NCBI GenBank assembly: GCA_910589415.1
Contig: OU342633.1
Span: forward strand, 13,182,858-13,246,857
Direction of reading: 5' to 3'
DNA from: Malachius bipustulatus
Lineage: Eukaryota; Arthropoda; Insecta; Coleoptera; Melyridae
DNA length: 64,000 bases
The notes under the pieces are model-generated. The model searched no databases and had not been told where the DNA came from. It saw only the letters and a list, made by a program, of their open reading frames with translations. Below, piece by piece: positions 11,304 to 24,083 of this stretch. Made by a program: the position numbers and the translations under genes. The first letter of the stretch is position 1. The number at the start of each line of letters is the position of its first letter.

Positions 11304-11455
11304 TGTAGAAGTAACGTGACTTTTGGAAATTTTTTCAACGAAAATCTAAAGTCATTCCAAAGCTTTACAAGAATCCAAAATTTCGTTCACTAATCTTGAA
11401 AGATAAAGCTACAGGAGCGTTTTGAAAATCGAAAAATCGTGATTTTGGAGAAATA

Positions 11456-11507
11456 AATAAATATATATATAAATATATATATATATAAATATATATATAT
11501 ATAGAGA
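11456..11507. repeat. (TA)n-rich microsatellite
   Basis: Alternating AT runs with AAATA interruptions lie directly beside the left GAGATC-rich inverted repeat. A similar TA run (24069-24083) lies beside the right one. Confidence 0.85.
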
Positions 11508-11800
11508 TGTTTTTGTATCAAGGTGAGATCTTTTGGTTACATTTTGTAGACAAGCTGAGATCCATTTTTACAAGACGAGATCCTTTTCGGATCTCGACTT
11601 GTATCTATGTGTATATCAACTTTTTTCACATAGGAGGGGTCAGGGGGGGGGTGGTGGCAAATTTTCGTCTGGATCTCATTTTGACCATTTTTTATCAATT
11701 TTTATACAGAAATAGTTCAACTGTTCACGCTTAAGAGGGCGCTAGAGTTGTGGTCGTGTATATTATTATTTCTGTACAACTCGAGATCCGGTAAATGTGG
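11508..11800 (+). repeat. Left GAGATC-rich terminal repeat of a candidate large element
   Basis: Starts TGTTTTTGTATCAAGGTGAG and carries several copies of GAGATC(C) in both orientations (TGAGATCTTTTGG, GCTGAGATCC, ACGAGATCC, GGATCTCGAC, CGAGATCCGG). The inverse of its first 25 bp lies at 24043-24067. A second inverted match, covering AAGCTGAGATCC through GATCTCGACTTG, lies at 22975-23060. Clustered short repeats near both ends are typical transposase-binding regions of DNA transposons. No transposase is visible inside. Two short frames here come from the repeat and are not genes. Confidence 0.5.
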
Positions 11801-12330
11801 CACTACTGCAAAGCAGATCAGGTTACATTTGGCACTTAAATTGATGGTTATCTCGACTGTAGAATAAAATTCGTATTCCTAACTCTTGCCTTGCCGCTTT
11901 GAGATAGCTCCCTCACGGAAATGCATTAAAAAACAATTGAACATGGGTCCCTAATAAATTTTCTAAAGAAACATCAAAGTTAATTAGCAAATCCATATTA
12001 TTATTGCCGTACCTATTTGTGTTAAATTAACTGCATTTTTATCAATAAGATAATTGAAGATTGAATAATTGAAGATTCAAATGAAATCCAATGATGTAGG
12101 TACATACAGTGAGCGCCAAAAGTAAGAAATAAATTCGATAAAACGGAAAACGTTGTTTTTTTTATGAAATAAAAAACAGGCCGATTTTTCTTTTAAGCTG
12201 TTCAACTTTTGAAATAATATTCGGGTATACAAGCTGATACGTGAAAAAATTGTGACGTCATCGGCATTTTTTTTTTTAAATAGAAAACCCTTACTTTTTA
12301 TTCCATTTTTTGATACTTTATTCTATTGCC

Positions 12331-12871
12331 AATACGGTGATGTAATCAATTTGTAACCTTAAATGAGCAAATTTTTGAGAAAATGAACTTAACTTAGACA
12401 GATTTAATAGATTAATTTAATTTAATTTAACAGATTTAATCCAATAGACTTACAGTAGATATTATAAAGGCTCATTAGGTTAACGTACAGATTTCGGGGG
12501 CCGTTTCTAGAAAATATGTATCGACTCTGGGTGGAAAATATAGCAATTCAGTGATTCTTGGCCGGACAGGGATTACAAAAATGTTAATAAAAGTAATTTG
12601 ACGTCGATATTCACTTTGAAAACGGTCACAAAAATCTGCCCGTTAACTTAATTGGCCTTTATAATACCCACTGTTAATTTAATAGACAGATCTTATAAAA
12701 TTGCCATGGAAACTGTTATTTTTGTTTGATATGGTTTTAATTTTTTTCGTTAATGTTCCGATTTTCACATCACTAACAAAAAGTGCACACTCTCGACTTC
12801 ACAAGCTGTTTTCTCAGAAATTTCCTTATATTTAAGGTTATAAATTGATTACATTACCATAATAACATTGT
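12331..12871. mobile_element. Foldback (MITE-like) element
   Basis: Left arm words GTAATGTAATCAATTT-like (GATGTAATCAATTTGTAACC), ATTATAAAGGC and GTTAACG recur inverted in the right half (GGTTATAAATTGATTACATT, GCCTTTATAAT, CGTTAAC). Arms are roughly 190 bp with interruptions around a centre near 12.55 kb. No coding capacity. The left arm holds a small tandem TTTAATTTAA repeat (12410-12440). Confidence 0.6.
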
Positions 12872-13117
12872 ACTTATGTTCTAAACTCATTAAATTTAAT
12901 AGTTTTATCCGAATCACCCGGAAAATGCGTCTTCTTATCTGCATCGCGCTTCTCTTTATCAATTTTTTGCTCGAAATTGAGCGTTCAATAAAACATTTAT
13001 TATATATGTACAGGGTGCGGCGCGAGAACCTTAGGGCATTTTTATATGGAGAAGTCCAAGGAGTAGAAGTCTAAAAATTTGTACGTGTATAATTTTGGTT
13101 TTGACGAGCTGTAAAAT

Positions 13118-13745
13118 ATTCACAACCCCTCACCATTTCCGGTTATACCGAAGTAGCCATCAACTATCTTATTTTAAACGGGACAAGTTGTATATTATTA
13201 CATTTTCAGATTGCCTGAAAAAATATAATAAAAATGGTGTTTGTAGTTCAAAATTGGAACGAGTGGTTTATGAGTTATAAACAAATGAAAATCGCAATTT
13301 TTCATTTTCAAAGCAGCTTAGATCGAAAACGGGTCAAGATAGATGAAAACGGCTTACATGTCCCTATCTTAACTTTTCACGTAGTATCCTATGGTGCTGA
13401 TGAAATTTGTATACAAAGTGATGAAAAATCAGCGTTTTCAAAAAGAAAATTAATAAAAAATATTTTTTTTTTTAGGTACTCCAGCATAATAGTATACAAA
13501 AAGTTAGGATAGGGACATGTAAGCCGTTTTCCGATATCTTGACCCGTTTTCAAGCTAAGCTGCTTTGAAATGGAAAATTGCAATTTTAATTTGTTTATAA
13601 CTCATTAATTGGTCGTTACAAATTTGAACTGTAAACATCATTTTTATTACTGTTTTTCAGGCAATCTGAAAATGTAATAATATACAGGGTGTACCATTAA
13701 AAAAAAAAGAAAAATATGGCAACTTCCGGTGTAACCGGAAGGGCT
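13118..13745. mobile_element. Foldback MITE, CAGGGTG-linked family
   Basis: Two arms, about 13125-13390 and 13500-13740, mirror each other. TTCCGGTTATACC pairs with GGTGTAACCGGAA, ATTATTACATTTTCAGATT with its inverse, and ATGTCCCTATCTTAACTTTT with AGTTAGGATAGGGACAT. The centre of about 110 bp is unpaired. CAGGGTG words occur at 13012 and 13684. A relative lies at 54550-55060. Frames across the arms are repeat sequence, not genes. Confidence 0.7.
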
Positions 13746-14340
13746 GACCAAGGGCTGACAAAAGTTACAGGCCTTTGAATCTCAGATTTGTGATATTTTT
13801 TCACGAGTAAGAGCTTCGCAAAATATTTTTTTCTCCGTCACCGGTTGACATTGGGGACTCTAGTTTTGTTTTTCCATTATATTTATGATTAGTGAACGAA
13901 ATGACGTATTTAAAATGCAAGAAGTTTGTTCAATTTTTTAAAATATTCAGTGTTTTTGTCCGATTAATCACACAGTTTCTGCAAAGTTCCGACTTTGAAC
14001 ACCTTTAATTTTTTTTCACGATATCGATTTCAGTTTTTTTGTTACCATCTGATAAAATGAAGTTTTGTGAACATTTTATTCCGCATAACATATAGTCGCG
14101 TTTCAAAAATAAACTTTCTAGAGCCGTTGATATGAAATCCTGAAGTTGACCAGATATGTTTAGCATAGAACGGACAGAGTGCGTGTTATAGCGCGGCGAC
14201 GGCTGTTGAACAAGGAACGGCTGAGAATTAGATTGTTACTGTTATGTAACCTATTCAATAATAATTTAGGGACGTTTATTTAATGTAATATTGTTTAAAT
14301 AAGGATTTGATATTTTGGAAATATTCATATGTTCAATTAC
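13746..14340 (+). repeat. Extra copy of the long terminal repeat of the 14.75-17.49 kb element
   Basis: About 580 bp, from GCTGACAAAAGTTACAG to TAATATTGTTTAAATAAGG, closely match 14885-15470 in the same direction and 16785-17360 inverted. Most differences are single bases and small indels. It looks like a partial older copy or a leftover of a tandem insertion. Confidence 0.8.
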
Positions 14341-14754
14341 ATAAGTACATAGGTTAAAAAACTATATTTTATACATAATAGGTATACTTACATAATCTCA
14401 ATAATATCATCATTATGCATGTGAGATACTTACTCGCAGGCTTACGCTCATTAATACAGCAACTCTTTTACTTCTTCTTCCTCGGAAAAATTGCTGTTTA
14501 GTTTGTCTTCAAAAATATTTTCAGTGATTGCAAAAATCTGATACAGCTGATGATTTAGACAACATTTCCACATCTAGGCATAATCTTTAAATTGACTGCA
14601 TTTGAAACTATTTTTCTAGTATTCTCACCAGTGCCTGTGCTAATAGAAATGAGTTTCTTCTTTTTTTTTCTGCCATCTTTGTTGCAAATGAAGCACATCT
14701 TTCTAATATCAAAATTTATTTTGATTCGTCCCTTATTTGCAGTGCGCTCATTAT
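14341..14754. other. Spacer, no gene
   Basis: AT-rich sequence between two direct copies of a long repeat. No coding signal or terminus was recognised. Confidence 0.4.
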
Positions 14755-17489
14755 AGTGGAGCGGAAAGAGCCCGCTATCTCGCTTATTTCAGGTAGAAAA
14801 ATTTTTCGGAGTAGAAAGATATGGGACCGGTACCATCATATTAAGGGATCTTTGGGGCACTAGAATCTCCTTTTACGACAAGCTCCCTTGGTGCTGACAA
14901 AAGTTACAGCCCTTTGAATCTCAGATTTGTGATTTTTTTTCACAAGTAAAAGCTTCGCAAAGTATTTTTTTTCTCCGTCACCGGTTGACATTGGGGACTC
15001 TAGTTTTGTTTTTCCTTTATAGTTATGATCAGTAAACGAAATGACGTATTTGAAATGCAAGAAGTTTGTTCAATTTTCAAAATATTCAGTGTTTTTGACC
15101 GATTAAACACACAATTTCTGCAAAGTTCCGACTTTGAACACCTTTAAATTTTTTTTTCACGATATCGATTTCAGTTTTTTTGTTACCATCTGATAAAATG
15201 AAGCTTAGTGAACATTTTATTTCGTATAACATGTAGTCGCGTTTCAAAAATAAACTTTCTAGAGCCGTTTATATGAAACCCTGAAGTTGAACAGATATGT
15301 TTAGCATAGAACGGACGGAGTGCGAGTTATAGCGCGGCGACGGCTGTTGAACAAGGAACGGCTGAGGATAAGATTGTTACTGCGAGTGTTACTGTTATGT
15401 TACCTATTCAATAATAATTTAGGGACGTTTATTTATTGCAATATTGTTTAAATAAGGCTTTGTTATTTATTAAATATTTTAACACGCTTGAAATTTATTC
15501 ACCTAAAGGGCAATAGAAAGCAAGGTATGGTCTCAGTCTTAACATGATGGTACCGGTCCCATATCTTTCTACTCCGAAAAATTTTTTGTGCATATTTTCA
15601 GCCTCTTTCCGCTCCACTATTATTTTGGGATTTGCTTTGTATCTGCCGTTGGTATTCGGTATTTTGGTAACTAGTATAACGCTTGTAACATTCGTGATGA
15701 TACTTATAATCATACTTCATTGATTCCAAAACTTTTTTGTGAGGTTCGAGTCTTGTCCAAAGATTGTCATGTCTTTTTTCTGACGCGTTAAGAATGGCTG
15801 AGATTCCTCTACTCGTGGGTCGTGGGCGTCTGAATAACTGTTCTTGACAAATCATCGAGACTTCCGTCACAAATTATGCAATGATTCAAATTCATGTTAC
15901 TTTTTCTCCTGTTGAGGAGGAATAAATATTGAATTATTGGTCATAATATACATACAATATCGGGGTGTATATTTTTCATTATTATAAAATCTGAACTTGA
16001 AATGAAAGAAAGAAAAAAAAAAAATTAATGAAAAATAAATTTTTTAATAAAACTTTGACCTCTTTTCTAAAATTATCTTTCTTGAAAATTATGCAAATAA
16101 CGACACATGCTTATTTGAGTATTTTCTACTAAGAAATAAAAGGAATCGCCATTCTAATTTAAAGTCACCACTTTGTTACACCCTCTATACCTAATACAAT
16201 AACTGTGTGTAAGTTGTAAAATTTCTCTAGCAAATTCGACTGTATTAGACTAATTATTAGAAAATATATTCAAAATCCTTCCTTACCTGAATTTCACGTT
16301 GGCATCAAAATTAAACATTGTTGAGTGTTGATACTAACACTATCAATGTTGATTAAAATTAATACTAATGACACAATTATTAAACATATGATATTAAACA
16401 CCGCCTATATAGATAAGAAATAAACCTCGCACGCGTGTGTTCGGCTTACACCCTTAAACTGAAATTATTTTGTATATTATCGCATTTCACCAGGGCTTTA
16501 AACTACAGCCACACGATGATATTTATTTATTGATGATGAATAAAACATTAATGTTTTAAAAATATTTATTTATTTTTTACCAGTTCATCACAACCCCAAG
16601 AAATTGCAGTTGAAGGAAATACCTACTAAGGTACAATAATTGTACTTCATTTCTAGGTAAATAGGTGTAACCGCGTGTAGATAAGATATTATACCTTAAA
16701 TACCTTGCTTCCTATTGCCCTTAGGTAGGTATATTAACCAATTGAAAATATGAATATTTTCAATGAATTTCAAGCATGTTAAAATATTTAATAAATAACA
16801 AAGCCTTATTTAAACAATATTACATTAAATAAACGTCCCTAAATTATTATTGAATAGGTACCTACATAACAGTAACAATCTTATTCGCAGCCGTTCCTTG
16901 TTCAACAGCCGTCGCCGCTCTATAACTCGCACTCCGTCCGTTCTATGCTAAACATATCTAGTCAACTTCAGGGTTTCATATCAACGGCTCTAGAAAGTTT
17001 ATTTTTCAAACGCGACTATATGTTATGTGAAATGAAATATTCGCAAAACTTCATTTTTATCAGATGGTAACAAAAAAACTGAAATCGATATCGTGAAAAA
17101 AAAATTAAAGGTGTTCAAAGTCGGAACTTTACAGAAATTGTGTGATTAATCGGACAAAAACACTGAATATTTTGAAAATTGAACCAACTTCTTGCATTTT
17201 AAGTACGTCATCTCGTTCACTAATCATAACTATAATGGAAAAACAAAACTACAGTCCCCAATGTCAACTGGTGACGGAGAAAAAAAAAATTTGCGAAGCA
17301 TTTACTCGTGAAAAAAATCACAAATCTGATATTCAAAGGGCTGTAACTTTTGTCAGCACCAAGGGAGCTTGTCGTAAAACGAGATTCTAGTGCCCCAAAG
17401 ATCCCTTAATATGATGGTACTGGTCCCATATCTTTCTACTCCGAAAAATTTTTTGTGCATATTTTCAGCCTCTTTCCGCTCCACTAATA
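14755..17489. mobile_element. DNA transposon with long (about 740-800 bp) terminal inverted repeats
   Basis: The left end starts AGTGGAGCGGAAAGAG. The right end is its inverse (CTCTTTCCGCTCCACT at 17471-17486). The arms run to about 15522 and from about 16690 with only scattered differences and include shared words such as GATATGGGACCGGTACCATC and AAGGGATCTTTGGGGC. The interior (15.5-16.7 kb) holds one broken coding fragment and AT-rich filler. The interior also carries another copy of the right terminus (15540-15625), which suggests nested insertion of the same family. Target duplication not resolved. Confidence 0.75.
15598..15870 (-). pseudogene. Fragment of an unidentified repeat-associated protein
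   Basis: About 80 residues with RLEPHKKVLESMKYDY and YHHECYKRYTS. Short repeat-linked frames ending in a YH..CYK.YT pattern are common in arthropod genomes, which fits a gene carried by the host element. The Cys and His are spaced like a metal site. Downstream the frame runs into the terminal-repeat-like sequence at 15.6 kb and ends, so it is a piece only. Function unknown. Confidence 0.4.
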
Positions 17490-19129
17490 GGTACATACCT
17501 ACCGCTCTAGTGGAGCGAAATTCGTTATAAAAGTCGCTCCGTTATCGATTTTTTTTGACGTATAACCAGGTCAGATCGAATAAGTTTTGTTCATTGCATA
17601 ATTTTGCATTCAAAACGGCTCTTTACAACCTTTTTGGGTAGGTGGGACTTTTATATTTGAAAAAACCATAAAAATTTATGATTTTTAAAAATTGTACTTT
17701 TGAACATTTACATGAATATATCTTAAAAAGTAATCAAGATATAAAAATGATTTTCTCATTAAATTAAAGCAGACAAATGGGCGCTTCTAATCGTGTATCT
17801 TACTGCCCTCAAGTATATAGTATAGCTGATTTGCAAAAATAATACAAACGGTGCATGTTGCAAAACGTGTATTGATATTTTCACTAAGCGACAAACTTTT
17901 TTAGTTATGAAAATTTTTGTACACATGAAGTGAACAAAATGAAGCCAAGATATAGTAGAAGTTTTTGTATAAAAATTATTCTTTGTAGCGATTGCCGTTT
18001 GGTAGCTATGACCTTTTTTTCAAGTGATGTCGCGCCAATATCGTGCGCTAGCCCTTACATAGAGAGCGTCGAGTCAAATGCAAGGCCTACATTAATCCAA
18101 ATATAGGAACAAGGTATAATATAAGCTATAAAACATATTTTGTTTCAGTCTTATACACAAGCTATATAGTCCCACTTTACCTGTCAGGTAAACATTTAAG
18201 GTATTACCTTCAATTATTGTAGGAAATAATTATTGCCCTGGACACGTGTCCTTGGACCAGGTTTCTGGTCAGTATGACCAGCAAATACAGCAAATACACG
18301 TGAAGTTCTCAAACGTTCCCAAAAAAGCATACTAAATTTTTTTAATATTTGGGCTTCAAGAACTAATTAAATTTAAAGTAGAACGTAGGTATTATTATTG
18401 TAGGTATAATAATAATAATTGTACGTTAATGTTAATAATTATTGTTATTGGACATCAAAATGAATATGTAATCCAAATTATGTTTATATAAATTATATAA
18501 ACAAACTATATAACTAAATGTTTAAATGTTTTTTCTTCATCTAAAGTCAATATATCGATCTGTAATCAAAAGTATAAAATATCAACAGGTCGTTTTGAAA
18601 ATTGTAGAAGAACAAAAATAAAATAAAAATTCTGATTTAATTTTGAAGCTAAATTTTATTTCAATAACATTTAGTTTATAATAATTATTGTTTGCGTAGC
18701 GCACCCTGAAAAGTAACTTATAAAAATAAGAGGTAGGTACATGAATTATCTAGAAAGAGCTTGTGCATATTATGGAATTTTATTATGTATTTTTATAAAT
18801 TTTGAAAACTTTGTAGGTTTCTTTAATCACCTACCAACCCACCAAACTTATAAATTACAGTAGCTAACTACAAAGAATTACGTGAGCAACTCTTATAGTT
18901 ATCACCAAATTATATTTAATTAAGTATGATCTTGTGGTCAGTATGAGGAAGTCTGCAGTAAGCAAGGTAGGTAGTACATGCACCTATTTAATGGTAACTG
19001 TATACCGAATAATAAACTTCGAAAAAATATGTGAAATAAAACAAAAAATACGAACTAAGTACATCAATACCTGAATTGATATAAATAGCCAATAAAAAAT
19101 ATGGGATGGGACGTCTTTATAGGGAGATA
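17490..19129. other. No gene seen
   Basis: AT-rich sequence. 17560-18110 has somewhat higher GC at its end (GATGTCGCGCCAATATCGTG) but no frame. 18380-18500 contains short TAATAATAAT-type runs. Nothing further can be supported. Confidence 0.4.
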
Positions 19130-19672
19130 CTTTTTTCGACTGTGTATTATAATTCATCAAGGCAAACAACTTTTTCAAATAACTTTTCTTAATTAAAAAA
19201 CTCAAAAAGAAACGAGATACAGCCTTTAGAAGGTAAAAAAAATTAAAGTCCAGACCTACCATAGTAAATTCAACTACTGACTTTGCCAAACTGATTTTGC
19301 TCAACAAAAAAAAAATTGAATACGTAACAAAACCAAAATAACAGGAAATAAAAATGAAATAAAATGAAAATTTCCAGCCTTTGTTTTTCATTTAAATTAC
19401 CTAAACATTACCTACTTCAGTTATTTTCGTTTGCTTCCTGTTAGTTTTCGTTTTGTTTCCCAGGTAACCTTATGTGTTGGAAGTGCTTTTCTGATTGTTG
19501 ATTGAAATCAGTTTTCAGTTTAGTTACATTAATTTACCACAGGGCTGAACTTTAATTTTTTTTTAACTTACAAAGGCTGTAATCTCATTTATTTTTTACT
19601 TTTTTAGGAAAACTTATTTGAAAAAGTTATTTGCCTTGATCAATTTTATAAACAGTCAAAAAAAGCATATCC
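19130..19672. mobile_element. Foldback element
   Basis: 19130-19265 and 19545-19672 are inverted copies (shared words: TTATTTGAAAAAGTT, TGCCTTGAT, AAAGGCTGTA, CTTTAATTTTTTTT). The loop is about 280 bp. A 135-residue minus frame over 18984-19391 crosses the left arm, is rich in Phe/Ile from A/T-rich codons, and is not considered a gene. Confidence 0.55.
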
Positions 19673-21440
19673 TTAATAAAAAAACTCCCAGTGGAATTAG
19701 GTTCTGAAAATGTTTAACTGGTTAGTTTTGGACCATGCAATTACACATATTTTTATCCTTTTAGAGTTTTATTCAACAACGTGTGTTCAATGATTTTTTT
19801 GTAAAAAAGCTATGAGTGTTGAAGACAAAACAGTTGTACAAAAACCAAGAATATCTACAAGGTATGTTGTCATTAATAATTATATTACCTACTTACTTGC
19901 TTGTGGGGAAAAACGGCAAGCTGAATGCGGAAAGCGAATTATGTTAAAAAAAGAAAGCATTTTAAGTGGAAAGTTGTTACCTAACTATATATCATAGGGA
20001 ATGCTATGATATATAAAATAAAAAGCTATAAAAGTAATAAAAATATTTCTTCTCAGCCCGATGATACTACAAAAATACTAGAGAGGCAAGCGACCCGTGC
20101 GTAATAAGCTTAGCGTTCAGCCATTGCGCGAATTAGATCACAATTAAAAATTCATAATTCAATAATTACCAAACATGCGACAAAAATTTATCTTTTAAAA
20201 ACTTTCTTAATACTTTGGCTCCAATTTCTTCGCTGCATGTGTAAAGAATTTTTTTTAAATAAAAAAGTTTCTCGCTGACTAAAAATATCAATACATTTTT
20301 GCGTAAAGTTTCAATTACCTTTTGATTTCACAATCAAATATAAAAGTCCTAAAAACAAGATTACCTACCGCCAAAAGAAGCGCTGATGTATGCACTTCAA
20401 TTAAAAAAAAATAGATTCGTCAATAGCTCAATTAGTTTTAAAAGATATGACAATTTACATTTTTAAAAAGCAATTTTTCCGAATTACTAATTTTTCAATT
20501 TTTTCGAATTTAAAAAGTGGTGATCTACGGAAAAAGGTCGTAAAAGTCCATTTCTTGTTGGAAGTAGTCAAATACACCATACGTATAAGTGGCAGCTGGT
20601 TATACGCCGAAAAAAAAACAACACATTTTTCGTCTCATTTCGCTCCACTACACGTATATTAACTAACGTGTCTGCGCACTAACCAGTTCTGGCCAAGCTC
20701 TCGCCTTACTATAAAATTTATACCGGACCATTATTATTGTACTTCCTTATTTCAAGAGTTACCGATTAGGTTAAATTAGCAAAGTTGTGCAAAATTTTGC
20801 TAATACTTTTTAAGAATTTGAAACAAAATTTAGGATAACTTCAGTCGTTGCTGAAATATCCTGAAAAAAACTGAAAACTCGAGATTTATTTATTTTAAAA
20901 ATATCTCTATAATATCTAGAATATCATTTTTATCATCGAAAGTAAGTTAACAATTTTTTGTAGGTTCATAAAAGTCGTTAAGAGCTGGGTGAGGCGAAAG
21001 AAAGATTCGGTGGAAATATTTTCTTCTTTTCTTAAAACAAAAAGAAATAAAATTTTCACAAATAAAGTATTTAAATTTATTTTATTTTTTAAATATTTAG
21101 TAAATTGATTTTTTTATATCGAATGACATTCAAAAACAGTACGGCGATCATAAGAAAACCAAAAGTTGACTATGAAAACTCTAGGATCTAGTAGGATTTG
21201 AAAGTTCTTAAATCAGTCAGAGCTCATGACGATTTATGAACCTAAAAAAATTAATTAATTCAATATCGAAAAAGATATTATTTCTAAAATAAATAAATCG
21301 ATTTTTTGTTTTTTTCTGCATATTCCAACAATATACACAGCTGCCCTAATTTTTTTTGCAAGATTCTGGAATAAGTATTCTGTACAACTTCGACAATTTA
21401 GCCAATCTGTAACTCTTAAAATAACAAAGTTTTCAATGCA
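19673..21440. other. No gene seen; diverged repeats
   Basis: AT-rich. Segments near 20830-20960 share words with 22265-22400 (CCTGAAAAAAACTGAAAA, AGAGATTT) and, inverted, with 21140-21300. These are old copies of one non-coding repeat. No frame supports a protein. Confidence 0.4.
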
Positions 21441-21446
21441 ACAATA

Positions 21447-21635
21447 GTAGACTAATATCACCTATACATTAGTATGGAAAATGTGTACAGTAACTGACAG
21501 TACTAAAAAAGCAATTTCGGAGAAGCGGCAAGCGGAAAAATTTTCTCGCAACGAAAGTTTCTGCTTACTGCTTCTCTGAAATTACTTTGTTGGAAATGTC
21601 AGTTACTGCACACAATTTCCGTACCGATGTATAGT
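21447..21635. mobile_element. Short hairpin MITE
   Basis: About 85-bp arms pair around a centre at 21541 (TCTCGCAACGAAAG). Paired words are ATACATTAGTATGGAAA with its inverse TTTCCGTACCGATGTAT, CAGTAACTGACA with TGTCAGTTACTG, and GGAGAAGC with GCTTCTC. Total about 190 bp. Confidence 0.7.
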
Positions 21636-21780
21636 CCTAATCATTATAAATGATTAGAACAAAATACAAAGTTTTTTTTAAGCAGAGATTTTTTGCTCTC
21701 AAAAGTTTTTTTTTTACAAATCAAAAATAAAGACTTTTCATTAGAAAATTGTATATATTGAAACAATTGCCGACGAAGTA

Positions 21781-22075
21781 TATTATTATTTAGATTATTA
21801 TAGGTTTTAGATTCCGACTTGATAGTTTTAAAGTTATTAATCGAAAGTTTCAACGTTTCGGGACTGATTAGTGATTAGTCCCTTGATCATATTTCATATA
21901 ATTATGTATTTTATATTTGAATCTTTATCTTACTGTATAATTTTTTTATTCGTACCAACTTAATAAATGTGATCTACGCTACGGACTAATCAGTCCCAAA
22001 ACGTTGAAACTTTTGATTAATAACTTAAAACTATCAAGCCAGAATCTAAAACCTATAATAATCTAAATAATAATA
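21781..22075. mobile_element. Hairpin MITE with about 92-bp arms
   Basis: The left arm (TATTATTATTTAGATTATTA to CGGGACTGATTAGT) recurs inverted at 21984-22075 with few changes. The centre of about 110 bp is A/T-rich. A short frame across the left arm is not a gene. Confidence 0.75.
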
Positions 22076-24030
22076 AAGATTTTTCTTTCTCATAATATTC
22101 TGATAATATTCTCATAATATTCTCATAATATTATGATGTACTGGTATACACACAGTGTCCAGTTTAAATGACAGTACCTACATGGGGGTCTTAACAACGG
22201 TAAGATATACCTATACGAAATCGGTTAGAGATAAAACTGCACAATTTTCTGCTCAGTAAGAAACTGAAAAAATTTAGAATATTTTCATTGGATTCTGAAA
22301 AATCCTGGAAAAACTGAAAATTAGAGATTTCTTATTTTAGCCATATCTTTTTTATTATTGAGAATGTATTACCTAATTATTTTTTGTTGGTTTACATAAG
22401 CCGTCATAAGCTACCGATTTGACATTTCAAAAATTTTCAAAGTCGACTAGATCCCAGAGTTTTCAAAGTCAACTTTTTTCTTAAGGCCGCCATATTATTT
22501 TTTTATGTCGTTTGGTCAACAAAAAAAGTGAAAACCTAAACTTTAACAAAACAAAACAACTTCTTTCACCGAATTACGTGAAAATATAAAGTCATATTAC
22601 TGGTCTTAGTTGACTCAACGATGAAAATTGTATAGGCAGCAGAATGTCATTTGATAATCTAAAATCAAATTATTGTTTCCGAATTTTTTTCAAGCATGCA
22701 CAGTTACTGAAATAATGAACTTAGTAGTTCATTAGAACAAGTAGAATCTCGCTGTTCTACGCTGTACGATATGGGGGCAAGTTGTGTATTTTTGTGCTGA
22801 TTAGTAATCTGAAAAAAAATCTTGGCTCTGATCATTAGTTGTCAAAATATTGGAAAAATATACGAAATTACTTTTTTTTATCTAACGACGAATCAAGCTA
22901 GCCGTTTCTAATCGAAACATTAGGACACTTTTTTACAATTTTTTTTTGTAATCACTTTTAGATGACGAAAAAACAAGTCGAGGTGCGAGAAGGATCTCGT
23001 CTTTTAAAAATGGATCTCAACTTATTTACAAAATATCATCAAAAGATTTCGCCGCGTGATACGCAAACATATCAGCTCTAGTTGCTTATATCTATATTTT
23101 CAGTGAACTGAGAAGTAAGTAATATGCGAGGTACCTAATATGAAAAAAAAATTATATAAAAAACAATATGGCTATAAAAAAATTAAAGAAGAAAATGAAA
23201 ATCGTAGAATCGACTTTGAAAAATCTTGAAATGTCATATGGATTTTTACTAATGGTCATTACTAATTTTCTGTAATAAAAAAAGTTTTGTCTAAATAAAA
23301 TAAGAAATCTCGAATTTCATATTTTAGCATCTGGCTTAAATTCCATTTCAGATTACAAATTGGGACAAAAATACGCTAATTTCACCCTTAACCTACTTTC
23401 TTTAATTTCCTAATAAAAAAACCGAGATCCCAAACATTTTTTAAATTTTTTATAATAATTTTTTTATTTTTTTCTTATAATGAACTTTTTATCTTTTATA
23501 ATACAATAAAGTTTCTGATGCTCGACAAAGATTTCATAAGAACTAGTAAGTATCGACACCCACAATTATTATTAATCGATTTTTATACTTCGGTACTTAT
23601 AAATTTCTCGTTCGCACACAATACGCAATAAGAGTAAAGAAAGATTCTGGTCAATCTGAAATCCTGAAGGGCTGGCAGGTGTTTATTTAATAATTTTATG
23701 TGACTTTACATCCGGTCTGCGTGTAACGATCCTGTAAATCACTACTATTCACCCCAACATACCCAAACCGACCTGACAACAATGTCGGATCTGATCTTAT
23801 AGATAAATTATAAACATATACATATCAAACATCGACATATACAACTTCAGATCTCGGCTTGATTAGTTTATATCACCGGATCTCGTTTAGTCTAAGTTTT
23901 TTGAAGAAAAATTTAAATTTAAAAATTGTTTCCCCTCTCTTGAATTTTATATTGCTAATATAATTTATTAACTATTTGTAAAAAATATACTTCAAAAAGT
24001 CTGCTCCTTCTGGTGGATCTCGGGTTGTCC
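22076..24030. other. AT-rich repeats; right GAGATC cluster
   Basis: 22083-22135 has a tandem CATAATATTCT repeat. 22970-23060, 23845-23890 and 24015-24060 hold GGATCTCG/CGAGATCC words that mirror the cluster at 11.5 kb. No frame supports a gene. Confidence 0.5.
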
Positions 24031-24042
24031 TCGATTTAAAAC

Positions 24043-24083
24043 GGATCTCAACTTGGTACAAAAACGTGTATATATATATATAT
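24043..24083 (-). repeat. Right GAGATC-rich terminal repeat of the candidate large element
   Basis: Read on the minus strand: CGTTTTTGTACCAAGTTGAG then ATCC, matching the left terminus at 11508 with three or four changes. It is flanked by a TA run, as on the left. The two ends enclose about 12.5 kb. Confidence 0.5.

Noticed and set aside
18984..19391. 135-codon hydrophobic minus frame
   Set aside because: A/T-rich low-complexity translation that crosses the arm of a foldback element; no signal of a real membrane protein family.
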